Below, in pieces: positions 52,168-61,512 of a stretch of 64,000 bases of DNA. The first letter of the stretch is position 1. The number at the start of each line of letters is the position of its first letter. A model generated the notes under the pieces. That model was not told the DNA's origin. It ran no database searches and worked only from the letters and a program-made list of their open reading frames with translations. This DNA is from Flavobacterium crocinum. GTDB lineage: Bacteria > Bacteroidota > Bacteroidia > Flavobacteriales > Flavobacteriaceae. Location: the NCBI RefSeq assembly GCF_003122385.1, contig NZ_CP029255.1:3410001-3474000 (forward strand). Reading direction: 5' to 3'. Position numbers and translations under genes: made by a program.

Positions 52168-53982
52168 ATGAAAAGAAAAAGTATCGTTTTTATAGCCTTA
52201 TTATCTGTTTTGATGGTAAACGCGCAATGGAAACCACAAGGCGATAAAATCAAAACGAAATGGGCAGAGCAGGTTGACCCGAATAAAACGCTGCCAGAAT
52301 ATCCCCGTCCGATTATGGAGCGAAACCAATGGAGGAATCTGAATGGTTTGTGGAATTACAGCATTCAGGAATTTGGCAAAACAGCGCCTTCAAAATATGA
52401 CGGGCAAATTTTGGTTCCGTTTGCGGCTGAATCAAGCCTTTCTGGGGTAATGAAAGAAGTTGGTTCTAAAAATGAACTTTGGTACGGAACCAGTTTTTCT
52501 ATAGAATCGGGTTGGAATGGCAAAAACATTCTTTTGCATTTTGGCGCTGTGGACTGGAAAACAGAAGTTTTTGTGAATGATGTAAAAGTCGGTTCGCATA
52601 CTGGAGGTTATACGCCGTTTTCATTTGACATTACACCATTTATTCAGAAAGGAAAAAATCAAAAATTAGTTGTGAAAGTTTGGGATCCATCAAATGACGG
52701 GCCTCAGCCAAGAGGAAAACAGGTTAAAAATCCGGAAGGAATCTGGTACACTCCTGTTACCGGAATCTGGCAGACAGTTTGGATTGAGCCTGTAAATGCT
52801 AAAAATATTACGGAATTAAAAACAACTCCAAATATCGATCAAAATACCATCAGTATTAAAGCTGAGGTTAGCGGAGCAGAAAAAGGAGATTTAGTAGAAA
52901 TTTCTGTTTTTGATAACGGAAAAGAAATTGCCAAAGAAAAAGCGGTTGTGGGCGAAAGTAATGATATTGTTTTGAATGCACCAAAATTATGGTCGCCGGA
53001 AAATCCGTTTTTGTATCAGACTAAAATTCGTTTAATCAGCAAAAATAAGATTGTCGATGAGGTAAAAAGTTACTTCGCAATGCGAAAAATTTCATCTAAA
53101 AGAGATGAAAACGGAATCATGAGAATGCAGCTAAACAACAAAGATTATTTCCAGTTCGGACCTTTAGACCAAGGCTGGTGGCCTGACGGATTATATACAG
53201 CGCCAACCGATGAAGCTTTGAAATATGATATTGTTAAAACCAAAGAATTAGGTTTTAATATGATTCGCAAACATGTAAAAGTAGAGCCGGAACGCTGGTA
53301 CACCCATTGTGATCAGTTGGGAATTTTGGTTTGGCAGGATATGCCAAGCGGAGACGATCAGCCGGTTTGGCAGAATAGAAAGTATTTTGAAGGAACAGAA
53401 TTACAGCGTTCAGCAAAGTCCGAAGAAATCTACAGAAAAGAATGGAGAGAGATTATGGGTCATTTGTATTCTTATCCAAGTATTGTGGTTTGGGTTCCGT
53501 TTAACGAAGCCTGGGGACAATTTAAAACCGTTGAAATAACAGAATGGACAAAGAATCATGATCCAAGCCGTTTGATAAATTCGGCGAGTGGAGGAAATCA
53601 TTTCCAAACTGGAGATATTTTGGATTTGCATAATTATCCGGGACCAGAAATGTATTTGTATGATGCCAGAAGAGTTACGGTGCTGGGAGAATACGGCGGA
53701 ATCGGTTTGCCGCTTGAAGGGCATCTTTGGAGAGCAAATGACAATTGGGGTTACATCAAATTTAAAAATGCAGGTGAAGTTACCGCCGAATACATAAAGT
53801 ACGCGGAAATGCTTCGAAAATACGTTAAAACGGGATTCTCGGCGGCAGTCTACACTCAAACAACCGATGTTGAAGGCGAAGTAAACGGTTTTATGACTTA
53901 CGATCGTAAAGTTGACAAAATGGATTTCAAGGCTGTAAATAAAGTCAATACAGAAGTTATAAATGCTTTGAATCAAAAATGA
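52168..53982 (+). CDS. GH2 family glycosidase (beta-galactosidase-like)
   Basis: A 604-residue exported enzyme with a short signal peptide (IVFIALLSVLMVNAQ). It has the GH2 order: jelly-roll sugar-binding domain (WRNLNGLWNYSIQEFGK, then LWYGTSFSIESGWNGKNILL), an immunoglobulin-like domain, and a TIM barrel. The acid/base is E447 in VPFNEAWGQ and the nucleophile E508 in VLGEYGG. At about 600 residues it lacks the fifth domain of long beta-galactosidases. It probably removes terminal beta-galactosyl or a related residue from imported oligosaccharides. It lies in the PUL between two GH43-type genes. Confidence 0.92.
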   Translation: MKRKSIVFIALLSVLMVNAQWKPQGDKIKTKWAEQVDPNKTLPEYPRPIMERNQWRNLNGLWNYSIQEFGKTAPSKYDGQILVPFAAESSLSGVMKEVGSKNELWYGTSFSIESGWNGKNILLHFGAVDWKTEVFVNDVKVGSHTGGYTPFSFDITPFIQKGKNQKLVVKVWDPSNDGPQPRGKQVKNPEGIWYTPVTGIWQTVWIEPVNAKNITELKTTPNIDQNTISIKAEVSGAEKGDLVEISVFDNGKEIAKEKAVVGESNDIVLNAPKLWSPENPFLYQTKIRLISKNKIVDEVKSYFAMRKISSKRDENGIMRMQLNNKDYFQFGPLDQGWWPDGLYTAPTDEALKYDIVKTKELGFNMIRKHVKVEPERWYTHCDQLGILVWQDMPSGDDQPVWQNRKYFEGTELQRSAKSEEIYRKEWREIMGHLYSYPSIVVWVPFNEAWGQFKTVEITEWTKNHDPSRLINSASGGNHFQTGDILDLHNYPGPEMYLYDARRVTVLGEYGGIGLPLEGHLWRANDNWGYIKFKNAGEVTAEYIKYAEMLRKYVKTGFSAAVYTQTTDVEGEVNGFMTYDRKVDKMDFKAVNKVNTEVINALNQK

Positions 53983-53993
53983 TTTTTCCCTCT

Positions 53994-54049
53994 CGCAGAT
54001 TTGGCAGATTTAGCGGATAAAATAATCTGCACGATCTGCCAAATCTGCG
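53994..54049. repeat. ATCTGCCAAATCTGCG-type hairpin, copy 3, inside the PUL
   Basis: CGCAGATTTGGCAGAT (53994-54009) and ATCTGCCAAATCTGCG (54034-54049) are perfect 16-bp complements. The hairpin starts 11 bases past the GH2 stop and ends 27 bases before the GH43 start, so it lies in transcribed operon sequence and may influence mRNA stability. Related hairpins are at 22531 and 33711. Confidence 0.85.
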
Positions 54050-54075
54050 GGAAAAATTCAAATAAAAAAACTAAA

Positions 54076-55098
54076 ATGAAAAAATACCTATTTCTTTTCC
54101 TGTTCACGACAATAAGTTTTGCGCAGCAAAAAACATTTACAAACCCAATACTGCCATCGGGAGCAGATCCTTACAGTACATACTATAAGGGCTATTATTA
54201 CTACACTAATACCTTGGGAAATAAACTCGTTTTATGGAAAACAAAAGACTTGTCGGATATTAAAAATGCCGAAAGCAAAGTAATTTGGACGCCACCAAAA
54301 AATACGAATTACTCAGCAGAAATCTGGGCTCCGGAGTTTCATGTCATTAACGGGAAATGGTATTGTTATTTTGCGGCAGATAATGGCGATAACAACAATC
54401 ACAGGATGTATGTTCTGGAAAACAAGTCTTCAGATCCGTTTAAAGGAAATTTTGAATTTAAAGGCAAAATCGCAGCCAAAACCGATAAATGGGCAATTGA
54501 CGGAAATGTTTTTGAATATAAAAAACAATTGTACATGATTTGGGCAGGCTGGGAAGGGGACACCAACGGCCAGCAGAATATTTACATTGCTAAGATGAAA
54601 AATCCGCTGGAAATTGACGGTGACCGAGTTATGATTTCTACACCAACATTTGGCTGGGAAACGCACGGTGCTTTGCATGATGATGTGAATCCGCCTCAGG
54701 TAAATGTGAACGAAGGTCCGCAGTTTTTAGAAAGAAATGGTAAAATTTTCATTGTATTTTCTGCAAGCGGATGTTGGACAGATTTCTACGCTTTGGGATT
54801 ATTAACGTTTAATGACGGAGATAATTTATTAGATCCAAATTCCTGGAAAAAATCACCTGAGCCCATCTTCAGGCAATCAGAGAAGAATAAAGTTTATGCA
54901 CCGGGACATAATTCATTTTTTAAATCTCCGGACGGAAAAGAAGACTGGATTTTATATCACGCCAATTCCAATTCGGGAGAAGGTTGCGGCAATAAAAGAT
55001 CGCCAAGAATGCAGAAAATAAGCTGGGATGCCAATGGTTTTCCGGTTTTAGGGGAACCGGTAAGCGCAGAAACAAAACTGGCAATTCCGTCAAAGTAA
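54076..55098 (+). CDS. GH43 family glycosidase
   Basis: A 340-residue exported GH43 enzyme with a signal peptide (KKYLFLFLFTTISFAQ). The clan GH-F triad is visible: D31 in PSGADPYSTYY (base), D142 in WAIDGNVFEY (pKa modulator) and E213 in VNEGPQFLE (acid). GWETHGALHDDVNPPQVNVN is a loop seen in alpha-L-arabinofuranosidase-type GH43 members. It probably removes arabinofuranosyl groups. The start at 54076 is favoured because the frame upstream to 54001 would read through the ATCTGCC hairpin. It belongs to the PUL operon. Confidence 0.9.
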   Translation: MKKYLFLFLFTTISFAQQKTFTNPILPSGADPYSTYYKGYYYYTNTLGNKLVLWKTKDLSDIKNAESKVIWTPPKNTNYSAEIWAPEFHVINGKWYCYFAADNGDNNNHRMYVLENKSSDPFKGNFEFKGKIAAKTDKWAIDGNVFEYKKQLYMIWAGWEGDTNGQQNIYIAKMKNPLEIDGDRVMISTPTFGWETHGALHDDVNPPQVNVNEGPQFLERNGKIFIVFSASGCWTDFYALGLLTFNDGDNLLDPNSWKKSPEPIFRQSEKNKVYAPGHNSFFKSPDGKEDWILYHANSNSGEGCGNKRSPRMQKISWDANGFPVLGEPVSAETKLAIPSK

Positions 55099-55122
55099 TA
55101 GCAACCTTTTAAAATTCGATAA

Positions 55123-56301
55123 ATGAAAAATATTCAGATTGCTGCAGTTGCAATACTAGCACTTTTGCAATTCAATTGTAAAGACAATAAAAAAGAAAAT
55201 CCATTTTCAAAAGAAACCTCTGAAATTACCACAGATTCAGTTAAAACAGTTTTAGAAACTAAAAATTTTGACACCATAATCGATGGTAAAAAAGTCGGTT
55301 TATACTGGATCGAAAACAAAGGAATAAAAGCGGCTTTTACCAACTATGGCGGGCGATTGGTAGGTTTATGGGTTAATGATAAAAACGGAAAACCAACTGA
55401 TGTCGTGGTTGGAATGAATAGTGTAAAAGGCTTTAAAACGTCAACTGAGCCTTATTTTGGCGCTACAATCGGAAGAGTAGGCAACAGAGTTGCATTAGGG
55501 AGGTTTACACTGGAAGGAAAGCAATATCAAATTCCGTTAAACAATGGAAAAAATGCGTTACACGGCGGTGTGAAGGGATTTCAGGATGTAGTTTGGAATG
55601 CCGAAAAGACAAACGAAAATACTTTGGTTTTTACTTATGTTTCGCCAGACGGTGAGCAGGGTTTTCCCGGAAATTTAAATGTAAAAGTAACTTATACGCT
55701 TACAGACGATAATGCCGTAAGAATGGAATACGAAGCGACAACGGATAAAACTACCATTGTGAACTTAACCAATCATGCCTTTTTTAACTTAAACGGAGAA
55801 GGAAGCGGCACAATTTTAAATCACGAATTGCAGATTTACGGAGATAAATTTACACCAGTTGACGAAGGTTTAATTCCGAGCGGAGAACTAAAATTGGTAA
55901 AAAATACTCCTTTTGATTTTACTGCTAAGCATACAATTGGTGAAAGAATAGAAACTAAAGACGAACAATTGAAATTTGGGAAAGGCTATGATCATAATTA
56001 TGTCCTTAACTCTAATAAAAAGAACGGATTTGTTCACGCCGCAACAATTAAAGGAGATATTTCAGGTGTTACTTTAGATGTTTATACAAAAGAGCCTGGA
56101 CTACAGTTTTATAGCGGAAATTTCATGCAGTGTAAAAACATCTTTAAATCAGGTGCTAAAGACGACTTTAGAACTGCCTTTGCTCTTGAAACACAGCATT
56201 TTCCAGATGCTCCAAATCAACCGAAATTCCCTCAAATCACATTGAAAGCAGGAGAGAAGTATCATACGGTATCTTTGTATCAATTTTCATCTCAAAAGTG
56301 A
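55123..56301 (+). CDS. galM: Aldose 1-epimerase (mutarotase), lipoprotein
   Basis: A 392-residue enzyme. The N-terminus (AAVAILALLQFNC) is a lipoprotein-type signal, so the enzyme is likely anchored in the periplasm. The body is a galactose mutarotase: FGATIGRVGNRVALGRFTL, NNGKNALHGGVKGFQDVVW with the first His, VNLTNHAFFNLNGEGSG with the second, and LQFYSGNFM near the end. It interconverts alpha and beta anomers of free sugars released by the locus, supporting galactose- or arabinose-rich substrates. It starts 24 bases after the GH43 gene. Confidence 0.92.
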   Translation: MKNIQIAAVAILALLQFNCKDNKKENPFSKETSEITTDSVKTVLETKNFDTIIDGKKVGLYWIENKGIKAAFTNYGGRLVGLWVNDKNGKPTDVVVGMNSVKGFKTSTEPYFGATIGRVGNRVALGRFTLEGKQYQIPLNNGKNALHGGVKGFQDVVWNAEKTNENTLVFTYVSPDGEQGFPGNLNVKVTYTLTDDNAVRMEYEATTDKTTIVNLTNHAFFNLNGEGSGTILNHELQIYGDKFTPVDEGLIPSGELKLVKNTPFDFTAKHTIGERIETKDEQLKFGKGYDHNYVLNSNKKNGFVHAATIKGDISGVTLDVYTKEPGLQFYSGNFMQCKNIFKSGAKDDFRTAFALETQHFPDAPNQPKFPQITLKAGEKYHTVSLYQFSSQK

Positions 56302-56321
56302 TAATTTGGGAGTTAAAATTC

Positions 56322-56370
56322 AGGAGTTAAAAACCTTTTTTAAAGGAAAATTTTAGAACTCCTTTTTTCG
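56322..56370 (+). terminator. Terminator after the epimerase gene
   Basis: AGGAGTT (56322-56328) pairs with AACTCCT (about 56357-56363), with AAAA/TTTT able to extend the stem, and a T-run follows. The next gene has a 200-base leader, so it may be a separate transcript. Confidence 0.5.
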
Positions 56371-56511
56371 AAATGAAATACATTTTTTTTTGGGATAAAA
56401 TGTTAATTTTTGTGTGAATTTCTATTATAGAGGTTTTCTATAGTTAACTATTAACTAATTGATTTTTAGTTTTTAAATTAAATTAATTAAATAAAAAGTT
56501 TAATAATGATA

Positions 56512-57489
56512 ATGAAAAAATATTTTAGCTTATTTGCACTGCTTTGTGTCTTTGTTTGTTGTTCTCAGGAGAAAGAAACAAGCAAAAAAGCAGGTTCAAA
56601 AGAGTCTCCGATTCTGTTAGCAGATCCGACTATTTTTTTCGATAACGGAATTTATTATTTGTACGGAACCACAACCGGAGAAACCCCGTTAAACGGAGAA
56701 GGATTTTTGGTCTACACTTCAACCGATTTAAAAAAATGGAAAGGTCTCGTTGGTGCACAAAATGGTTTGGCGTTGAAAAAAGGAGATGCTTTTGGAACTA
56801 AAGGTTTTTGGGCGCCACAGGTTTTTAAATACAACAATAAATTCTATATGATTTACACTGCCGATGAAAATATTGCTATAGCAAGCAGTGAAAATCCGTT
56901 AGGGCCATTTAAAAGCGATTTAAAGGCTCCAATGTTTGATTTGGGGAATCAGATCGATCCGTTTGTTTTCGTTGATCAGGACGGCAAAAAATACCTTTAT
57001 CACGTGCGTTTGATTAATGGTAATCGAATCTTTGTTGCAGAATTGAAAGATGACCTGTCAGGAATTAAAGAAGAGACACTAAAAGAATGTATTTCCGGTA
57101 TGCTCCCTTGGGAAAATACTCAGAATGTATCCTGGCCAGTTACAGAAGGCCCCACGGTACTAAAACACAACGATTTGTATTACATGATTTATTCAGCAAA
57201 CGATTTTAGAAATCCGGATTATGCAGTAGGTTATGCAACTGCGAAAAGTCCTTATGGTCCTTGGGAGAAAGCAGCAGATAGTCCAATCATTAGTAAAAAA
57301 GACGTTGGAATAAATGGAGTAGGTCACGGTGATGTTTTTTATGATAAAAATGGAAAAATGAAATATGTTTTGCATACTCATTTTAGCAATAATGGTGTTT
57401 CTCCAAGAAAAGCAGGAATTATCGATATTGATTTTGAAGGAACTAAAATCAAAGCAAACGCTAAAAGTTTTGTTTTGCTGCAAGAATAA
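56512..57489 (+). CDS. GH43 family lipoprotein glycosidase
   Basis: About 325 residues with a lipoprotein signal (LFALLCVFVCC) and Glu/Lys-rich linker. The propeller begins SPILLADPTIFFDNGIYYLY with base D38, has D149 in NQIDPFVFVD and acid E212 in VTEGPTVLKH; all three GH43 catalytic positions are present. It differs in sequence from the other GH43 enzymes of the locus, so it may attack another linkage, such as beta-xylosyl or alpha-arabinosyl. The in-frame ATG at 56506 adds two residues and is less likely. It is the last gene of the PUL and is followed by a strong terminator. Confidence 0.9.
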   Translation: MKKYFSLFALLCVFVCCSQEKETSKKAGSKESPILLADPTIFFDNGIYYLYGTTTGETPLNGEGFLVYTSTDLKKWKGLVGAQNGLALKKGDAFGTKGFWAPQVFKYNNKFYMIYTADENIAIASSENPLGPFKSDLKAPMFDLGNQIDPFVFVDQDGKKYLYHVRLINGNRIFVAELKDDLSGIKEETLKECISGMLPWENTQNVSWPVTEGPTVLKHNDLYYMIYSANDFRNPDYAVGYATAKSPYGPWEKAADSPIISKKDVGINGVGHGDVFYDKNGKMKYVLHTHFSNNGVSPRKAGIIDIDFEGTKIKANAKSFVLLQE

Positions 57490-57520
57490 AAGCTTTGTGA
57501 TTTTAGTAGTTAATAACGCG

Positions 57521-57548
57521 AAAAGAGATGCCAAAAGCATCTCTTTTT
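57521..57548 (+). terminator. Rho-independent terminator at the end of the PUL
   Basis: AAAAGAGATGC (57521-57531) and GCATCTCTTTT (57537-57547) pair perfectly around CAAAA and are followed by more T. It closes transcription of the polysaccharide locus. Confidence 0.88.
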
Positions 57549-57637
57549 TATTGCAGAACAAAGGGTTTTAAAAGAGATCTCATTTTAAGTATTGTCTATC
57601 TCGGCTCAGATTCGTACATTGTTCAAAAATAAAAATC

Positions 57638-58051
57638 ATGAGTCAGAAGATAGAAGATTTAATTCCGCACAGAGCCCCATTCTTGTTTGTGGATGAAATT
57701 ATCTCGTATACAACCGAAACAATCGTTGGTTTAAAGACGTTTACAGAAAAAGATGTCTGGCTTCAGGGAAGCTTTCCCGAATTTAGTTTTGTTCCGGGAA
57801 CTATTTTAATTGAGGCTATGGCGCAAGTCGGCGGTGCGGGAGTGAAGCTTTTGGGTGTTGCCGACGGTGTTTTTGGTTTAGTAAGCTTAGATAACGTTGA
57901 GTTTTTTGCCGGAGTTGAATTCAAAAAACTGGTAAAATTTGTGGTAAAAAATATTCGCTTAAGCGAGAAAATTATCAAACAGGCAGGAGAAGCTTTTGTT
58001 GATGATAAATTGGTTCTAAAAGGCGAATGGTTGTGTGTTAAACTTCAATAA
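57638..58051 (+). CDS. FabZ-like hotdog-fold dehydratase
   Basis: A 137-residue hotdog-fold protein. LIPHRAPFLFVDEIIS holds the catalytic His (H11) and PGTILIEAMAQVGG the catalytic Glu (E59) of the FabA/FabZ family. The HFPG loop between them is missing and reads FPEFSFVPG instead. It may act on acyl-ACP or acyl-CoA in fatty acid or specialised lipid synthesis. The only near neighbour, an MgtC-like gene 8 bases downstream, gives no metabolic hint. The gene has a near-promoter TACATTG before it. Confidence 0.8.
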   Translation: MSQKIEDLIPHRAPFLFVDEIISYTTETIVGLKTFTEKDVWLQGSFPEFSFVPGTILIEAMAQVGGAGVKLLGVADGVFGLVSLDNVEFFAGVEFKKLVKFVVKNIRLSEKIIKQAGEAFVDDKLVLKGEWLCVKLQ

Positions 58052-58059
58052 GTAGAAAA

Positions 58060-58485
58060 TTGAGTACGATCGAATTCATAACAAGACTTGTAGTAGCTGC
58101 AATTGCGGGCTTAATAATTGGTTTTGAAAGACAATGGCATCACAAAGAAACGGGATTAAAAACCAATACACTTGTAGCCATTGGTGCAGCTGCTTTTGTA
58201 CTGCTTTCAATCAAAGTTGCAGAAACTGAAGCGAATATTGACGTTACCCGTATTACTGCTCAGGTGGTAATGGGAGTTGGATTTTTAGGTGCGGGAGTTA
58301 TCTTTCGCGAAGGCGATAATGTACACGGACTAAATTCGGCGGCTACAATATGGTGCAGTGCTGCAATTGGAAGTATTGCGGCTTCAGGTTATTTTCTGGA
58401 AGCTTTAATTTGTACATTGTTGGTAATAGCAATTAATACCATTATAGAACCTATTGAAAATTGGCTGAAAAACAGAAAAGGTTAG
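58060..58485 (+). CDS. MgtC/SapB family membrane protein with TTG start
   Basis: A 141-residue protein with four hydrophobic segments: FITRLVVAAIAGLIIGFER with the conserved R/E motif, TLVAIGAAAFVLLSIKV, VVMGVGFLGAGVIFREG and FLEALICTLLVIAINTII. GLIIGFERQW and GVGFLGAGVIF are MgtC hallmarks. MgtC proteins affect magnesium homeostasis and F-ATPase activity. The only start that restores the family N-terminus is a TTG at 58060; the next Met is deep within the protein. It lies 8 bases after the FabZ-like gene and is probably co-transcribed. Confidence 0.88.
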   Translation: MSTIEFITRLVVAAIAGLIIGFERQWHHKETGLKTNTLVAIGAAAFVLLSIKVAETEANIDVTRITAQVVMGVGFLGAGVIFREGDNVHGLNSAATIWCSAAIGSIAASGYFLEALICTLLVIAINTIIEPIENWLKNRKG

Positions 58486-58593
58486 ATTTTTTAAAATCTC
58501 AATACTGAAATTCCAAATTCCAATACTAAAATTATTTCATCTGTTCTCTCGAGTCCAAATTCTAAATTCATTTTTAGATTATAAAATCTGAAG

Positions 58594-60522
58594 TTACATC
58601 TTCGTGATGATGAATTCGCTTCTTCGGTTCATTTGATGTTGTGTATATGTACAAGGAACTCCGTTTGAGCAATTATTGATTAGTTGTGTTTCTCCGTAAC
58701 CAATGGCGCTTTCGATTCTTTCTGCTGCAACTCCCTGCGAAATTAGATAATCTCTTGTGGCTTTTGCTCTTCTGTCAGACAGTTCTAAGTTGTATTGATC
58801 GTTGGCTCGGGAATCTGTATGAGATTCAATTTTGATGACTACATTGTTGTACTGATGCATTAAGAGAACGACTTTATTTAGTTCTATTGCAGCATCATAG
58901 CGAATATCTGATTTGTCTAAATCAAAGAAAATAATGCCGATTTTTATTTTTAAGACACCATTTTCACGAGCGATTAAAGCTGGATCTAAACCAATTAAGG
59001 CTTCGGTTTTTCCGGAACTGTTTGCTGTTACAATAGCCTTAGTATTGCTGTTATAATTCTCTTTTGAGACTTCAACGGTATAAGCAGTATTACAATTTAC
59101 ATTGTTGTTAAAATCGTATTTTCCGTCCAGCTGCGAAACAGTTTCGGCTACTTTTATTCCGTTGGCATTTTTTAAAGTTACCATTGCACCAGAAATTCTA
59201 TTGTTGGAAATAGCATCAAAAACATAACCGCTTATAGCTTGGTTGCACGATCTTTCGAAAGCGTAAATATCATCATCGCCTTTTCCTGTTTTTCTGTTGG
59301 AACAAACAAAACCTTTATTGGTTGCTTCGTTAACGATATAACCAAAATCGTCCCGATTACTGTTTAATGGCGCGCCTAAGTTTGCAGGAATATCAAAAAT
59401 ACCATCATTTATTCGACTTTCAAAAACATCGAGACCTCCTAAACCCAAAAATCCATCAGATGAAAAATAGAGTGCCTGATCGGTAATGTAGGGAAACATT
59501 TCGCGTCCGGTTGTGTTTATTTTCTCTCCCAAATTTTTTGGCGTTGAAAATTGATTATTGCCTAAAATATCTACTACGAAAATATCTGTAGAACCAATTG
59601 TACCCGGCATATCCGAAACAAAATAGAGCTTTTTACCATCTTTACTTACCGAAGGATGTCCAACAGAATAATTATCGCTGTTAAAAGGCAGTTCTTTTAT
59701 GTCTTTCCAGGAAACCGTACCATTACTGTTTTCTGTTGCTGTAGCAGAAAAAATTTTGAGATTATTGATGCCTTTGCTGTCGCGTTTTAGTTTTCCGTTG
59801 TAATTGTTTCGGGTAAAATAAATCGTTTTTTCATCGGGAGAAAAGGCAATACAGGCTTCATGATACTTTGTGGTAATATCTTTTCCAAAACGCTCTTTAA
59901 AAGTAACATTAGACTGTGTTTCGCTTATTTTTCCCAATTGCATATTTAAGTATGGCTGATCATTCCATCCGTATTTATTTGTTTTCCAATACGAAGAATC
60001 GACAGTAGTAGAGTAGACCAGATCGCCTTTGTAATACATCGGACCAAAATCAGAATAGGCAGAATTGATTTCGAGATTTTCAAGAAGAAAAGAAGGTTTT
60101 ATATTTTCGATATCTTCTAAAGTGACATTTTTAAGAGAAAAGTTTTTTGCTCTCGCATCGGTTGATTTTTGTTTTTCGGCGAAAGCCTTCATCCATTTTT
60201 TTGCCAGTTCATAGTTTTGAATTCCCTGTAAGGACTGTGCATAACGAAATAGATATTCGGCAGAAACCTCGTTTGGATATTCAGCAATCAGTTTTCCATA
60301 CCATTTTGAGGCACTTGTCATTTTGGTATTAAAATAATAGGCATCTCCAAGACGCTGCATTATTTCTTTTGAAGTATCTCCATTGCTGATTGAAAGCTCA
60401 TAGGATTTTGAAGCTTCAACATAATACATCTTATCAAAAAGAGCATCGGCAGTTTTGTTTTTGGTTTGTGAATAAATCAGCTGTACAACCAATAATGCGA
60501 GTATAGTAATTGTTCTTTTCAT
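58594..60522 (-). CDS. OmpA family protein with PD40-type repeats
   Basis: A 642-residue exported protein. Signal peptide to about residue 18 (VVQLIYSQ), then TPR-like helices (SKEIMQRLGDAYYFNTK), then beta-propeller repeats (FSPDEKTIYFTRNNYNGK, SKDGKKLYFVSDMPG, FYSSDGFLG-like), a carboxypeptidase-like domain (ISGYVFDAISNNRISGAM), and a C-terminal OmpA domain (VVIKIESHTDSRANDQYNLE with LSDRRAKATRDYL) that binds peptidoglycan. This order matches OmpA-family partners of type IX secretion and PorP/SprF clusters. It lies directly downstream of the PorP/SprF gene on the same strand. Confidence 0.9.
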   Translation of the reverse strand: MKRTITILALLVVQLIYSQTKNKTADALFDKMYYVEASKSYELSISNGDTSKEIMQRLGDAYYFNTKMTSASKWYGKLIAEYPNEVSAEYLFRYAQSLQGIQNYELAKKWMKAFAEKQKSTDARAKNFSLKNVTLEDIENIKPSFLLENLEINSAYSDFGPMYYKGDLVYSTTVDSSYWKTNKYGWNDQPYLNMQLGKISETQSNVTFKERFGKDITTKYHEACIAFSPDEKTIYFTRNNYNGKLKRDSKGINNLKIFSATATENSNGTVSWKDIKELPFNSDNYSVGHPSVSKDGKKLYFVSDMPGTIGSTDIFVVDILGNNQFSTPKNLGEKINTTGREMFPYITDQALYFSSDGFLGLGGLDVFESRINDGIFDIPANLGAPLNSNRDDFGYIVNEATNKGFVCSNRKTGKGDDDIYAFERSCNQAISGYVFDAISNNRISGAMVTLKNANGIKVAETVSQLDGKYDFNNNVNCNTAYTVEVSKENYNSNTKAIVTANSSGKTEALIGLDPALIARENGVLKIKIGIIFFDLDKSDIRYDAAIELNKVVLLMHQYNNVVIKIESHTDSRANDQYNLELSDRRAKATRDYLISQGVAAERIESAIGYGETQLINNCSNGVPCTYTQHQMNRRSEFIITKM

Positions 60523-60534
60523 AGACTATCCGTA

Positions 60535-61464
60535 TTAGAAGAATCTTGGTGATTTTAATCCTTTTTTGCGTGAAACCAGTTCAAAACGAAGCATGATTTC
60601 ATGCGTGCCACTGTTGTAGTTCTGCAATGCTGTTGTGGTATAATCATAAGCATATCCAGCCATAATCATTGGAGTGATTTGGATTCCAATAAGTCCGCTT
60701 ACCGAATCCGAAGTACGGTAAGAAGCTCCCAGTGTTAATGCATTGTTGAACATAAAATTGGCAGAGAAATCGGCAATAAGAGGAGCGCCGGCAACATATT
60801 TGACCAAAACGGCAGGTTTAAATTTAGTATGTGCGGAAAGATCAAAAACAATTCCTCCAATAAGATACAAGTGCATTCTTTCGTTAACCAGATCATCGGC
60901 AATATCATCGTAAGTATAACGCTCTCGGGTCATAAAATTAGGAACAGAAAGTCCGATATAATCTCGTTCGCCGTGCCAGTATAATCCGGCTCCGACAACG
61001 GGAAGGAATTTGTTCGTAATATTTTCGCGAAATTGTACATCGGGATCTTTATGGCTTCCTTTGGACCAATCGATATTGATCACGCGTCCGCCTCCTTTTA
61101 TTCCAAATGAAAGTTTATGAGATTCACCGGATTTTATGGTATAAGAGAAATTGGCATCTAAGTATTGTTCTTCTGTTGGTCCGATTTCTTCATTTACAAT
61201 CGAAATTCCAAGGCCGACATTTTTGCCGACCGGCGTATCCAGTGTAAAACTTTGAGTATCTGGCGCGCCTTCAAGACCAACCCATTGTGTTCTGTAAATT
61301 CCTGTTATTGCCAAGTGCCCCAGCGACCCCGCATAAGCAGAGTTTACCGTGAGTGTATTGTACATGTACTGCGTATATTGCGGGTCTTGCTGTGCAAAGG
61401 CTCCATATACCGAGAATAGAGTGAGTAGCGCGAAAACCTTTTTTATATTTTTAATCATAGCCAA
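60535..61464 (-). CDS. PorP/SprF family type IX secretion membrane protein
   Basis: A 309-residue outer-membrane beta-barrel of the PorP/SprF family. Signal peptide to about 25 (ending AFAQ), the N-terminal QQDPQYTQYMYNTLTVNSAY start and the GIYRTQWVGLEGAPDTQSF turn are typical, as is the C-terminal NYNSGTHEIMLRFEL. Proteins of this family help deliver or attach type B sorting-domain proteins secreted by the type IX system, as SprF does for SprB in gliding Flavobacterium. It sits between the OmpA-family gene (12 bases) and the large surface protein (48 bases) on one strand, so these three genes form one unit. Confidence 0.94.
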   Translation of the reverse strand: MAMIKNIKKVFALLTLFSVYGAFAQQDPQYTQYMYNTLTVNSAYAGSLGHLAITGIYRTQWVGLEGAPDTQSFTLDTPVGKNVGLGISIVNEEIGPTEEQYLDANFSYTIKSGESHKLSFGIKGGGRVINIDWSKGSHKDPDVQFRENITNKFLPVVGAGLYWHGERDYIGLSVPNFMTRERYTYDDIADDLVNERMHLYLIGGIVFDLSAHTKFKPAVLVKYVAGAPLIADFSANFMFNNALTLGASYRTSDSVSGLIGIQITPMIMAGYAYDYTTTALQNYNSGTHEIMLRFELVSRKKGLKSPRFF

Positions 61465-61512
61465 TTTATTTTGGTTAATCCTATTCTTAAATTTTTGTTT
61501 TTCCGTATGAAT

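Noticed and set aside
53410..53976. A 188-codon open frame on the minus strand inside the GH2 gene
   Set aside because: It is antisense to a gene with complete catalytic residues; the predicted product has no recognisable domain and an odd composition.
57193..57561. A 122-codon minus-strand frame overlapping the last GH43 gene and its terminator
   Set aside because: It crosses the terminator hairpin and is composed of low-complexity Phe/Ile/Cys-rich sequence, typical of a shadow frame.
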